Of a DNA stretch of 7,115 bases, positions 6,900 through 7,115 are shown one piece after another. Source of the stretch: an uncultured Prevotellaceae bacterium (GTDB lineage Bacteria; Bacteroidota; Bacteroidia; Bacteroidales; Muribaculaceae); contig CAMFSS010000106.1 of assembly GCA_945983195.1 (NCBI GenBank), positions 1 to 7,115 on the forward strand. Reading direction: 5' to 3'. Position 1 is the first letter of the stretch. Every line of letters begins with the position of its first letter. The notes under the pieces are model-generated. The model saw only the letters and a program-made list of their open reading frames with translations, was not told where the DNA came from and searched no databases. The position numbers and the translations under genes are program-made.

Positions 6900-7115
6900 T
6901 CATTGCCTGACTATGAGTGCTTTTTCTTTATTTCTTTGCTTGATTTTCAATCGTTTTTTGTCCGATAAGCTCCATTCTTGGCGATATTTTGGCACTTTTT
7001 CGTTTGATGTGGTTATTATTAATCGTCAATAATTAATGAAATTTCATGGTTTTTCTGCTATTTATAGAAATTGATTTTGAATTAATTAGTCCTTGGGAAC
7101 ACAAAACCACCCTCA
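6900..7115. other. AT-rich intergenic region upstream of the glycogen operon, no gene seen
   Basis: No coding frame of useful length occurs on either strand; the few ATG frames end within about a dozen codons. I see no second TAnnTTTG promoter on either strand. It contains a perfect 12-bp palindrome ATGAAATTTCAT (7036-7047), a weak ATTATT/AATAAT inverted pair just before it (about 7015-7034), and poly-T tracts. These could be operator-like elements for the operon or for a gene beyond the window, but none matches a regulator site that I recognise. Confidence 0.5.

Noticed and set aside
6900..7115. A small gene or RNA in the last 215 bases
   Set aside because: Frames end within about a dozen codons, no promoter element of the phylum's type is present apart from the one for the synthase, and no stable GC-rich fold is seen.

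Overview
This window looks like the chromosome of a gut Bacteroidota, most likely a Bacteroidales member (Bacteroides, Prevotella or Muribaculaceae-like). The grounds are a Bacteroidota-type promoter (TTTG, 20-bp spacer, TACCTTTG), start codons without Shine-Dalgarno sequences, a fructan-locus gene order known from Bacteroides, and a GT3 glycogen synthase paired with a DUF3417-containing alpha-glucan phosphorylase. The genus cannot be fixed from the sequence alone.

Left part (1-2425, + strand): the 3' end of a fructan utilisation operon. It holds the C-terminal beta-sandwich of a GH32 fructan hydrolase, then a 12-TM fructose/hexose:H+ symporter of the MFS FucP type, then a PfkB-family fructokinase. 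The genes are packed with an 8-nt overlap and a 1-nt gap. The logic is extracellular or periplasmic fructan cleavage, fructose import, then phosphorylation. The transporter carries two in-frame stops (TAA 937-939, TGA 1372-1374), although the family sequence continues in the same frame on both sides. The GH32 frame is also closed by stops in the first 23 bases. The kinase is intact with all its motifs. This reads as a decaying fructan locus, or less likely as a local sequence or assembly problem.

Middle (2426-2538): a strong hairpin between the two convergent gene groups, able to act as a terminator from either side.

Right part (2539-6828, - strand): a two-gene glycogen operon, first a GT3 glycogen synthase and 75 nt downstream a GT35 alpha-glucan phosphorylase, so synthesis and phosphorolysis of storage glucan share a transcript. 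A near-consensus promoter at 6868-6899 drives it and shows that the synthase starts at the ATG at 6828, not at the more upstream TTG. The last ~215 bases are AT-rich upstream DNA with no gene.

I found no CRISPR array, tRNA, rRNA, insertion sequence or defence system, and nothing that I would call an undescribed system. The most notable signal is selective decay of the transporter (and perhaps the hydrolase) next to an intact kinase.
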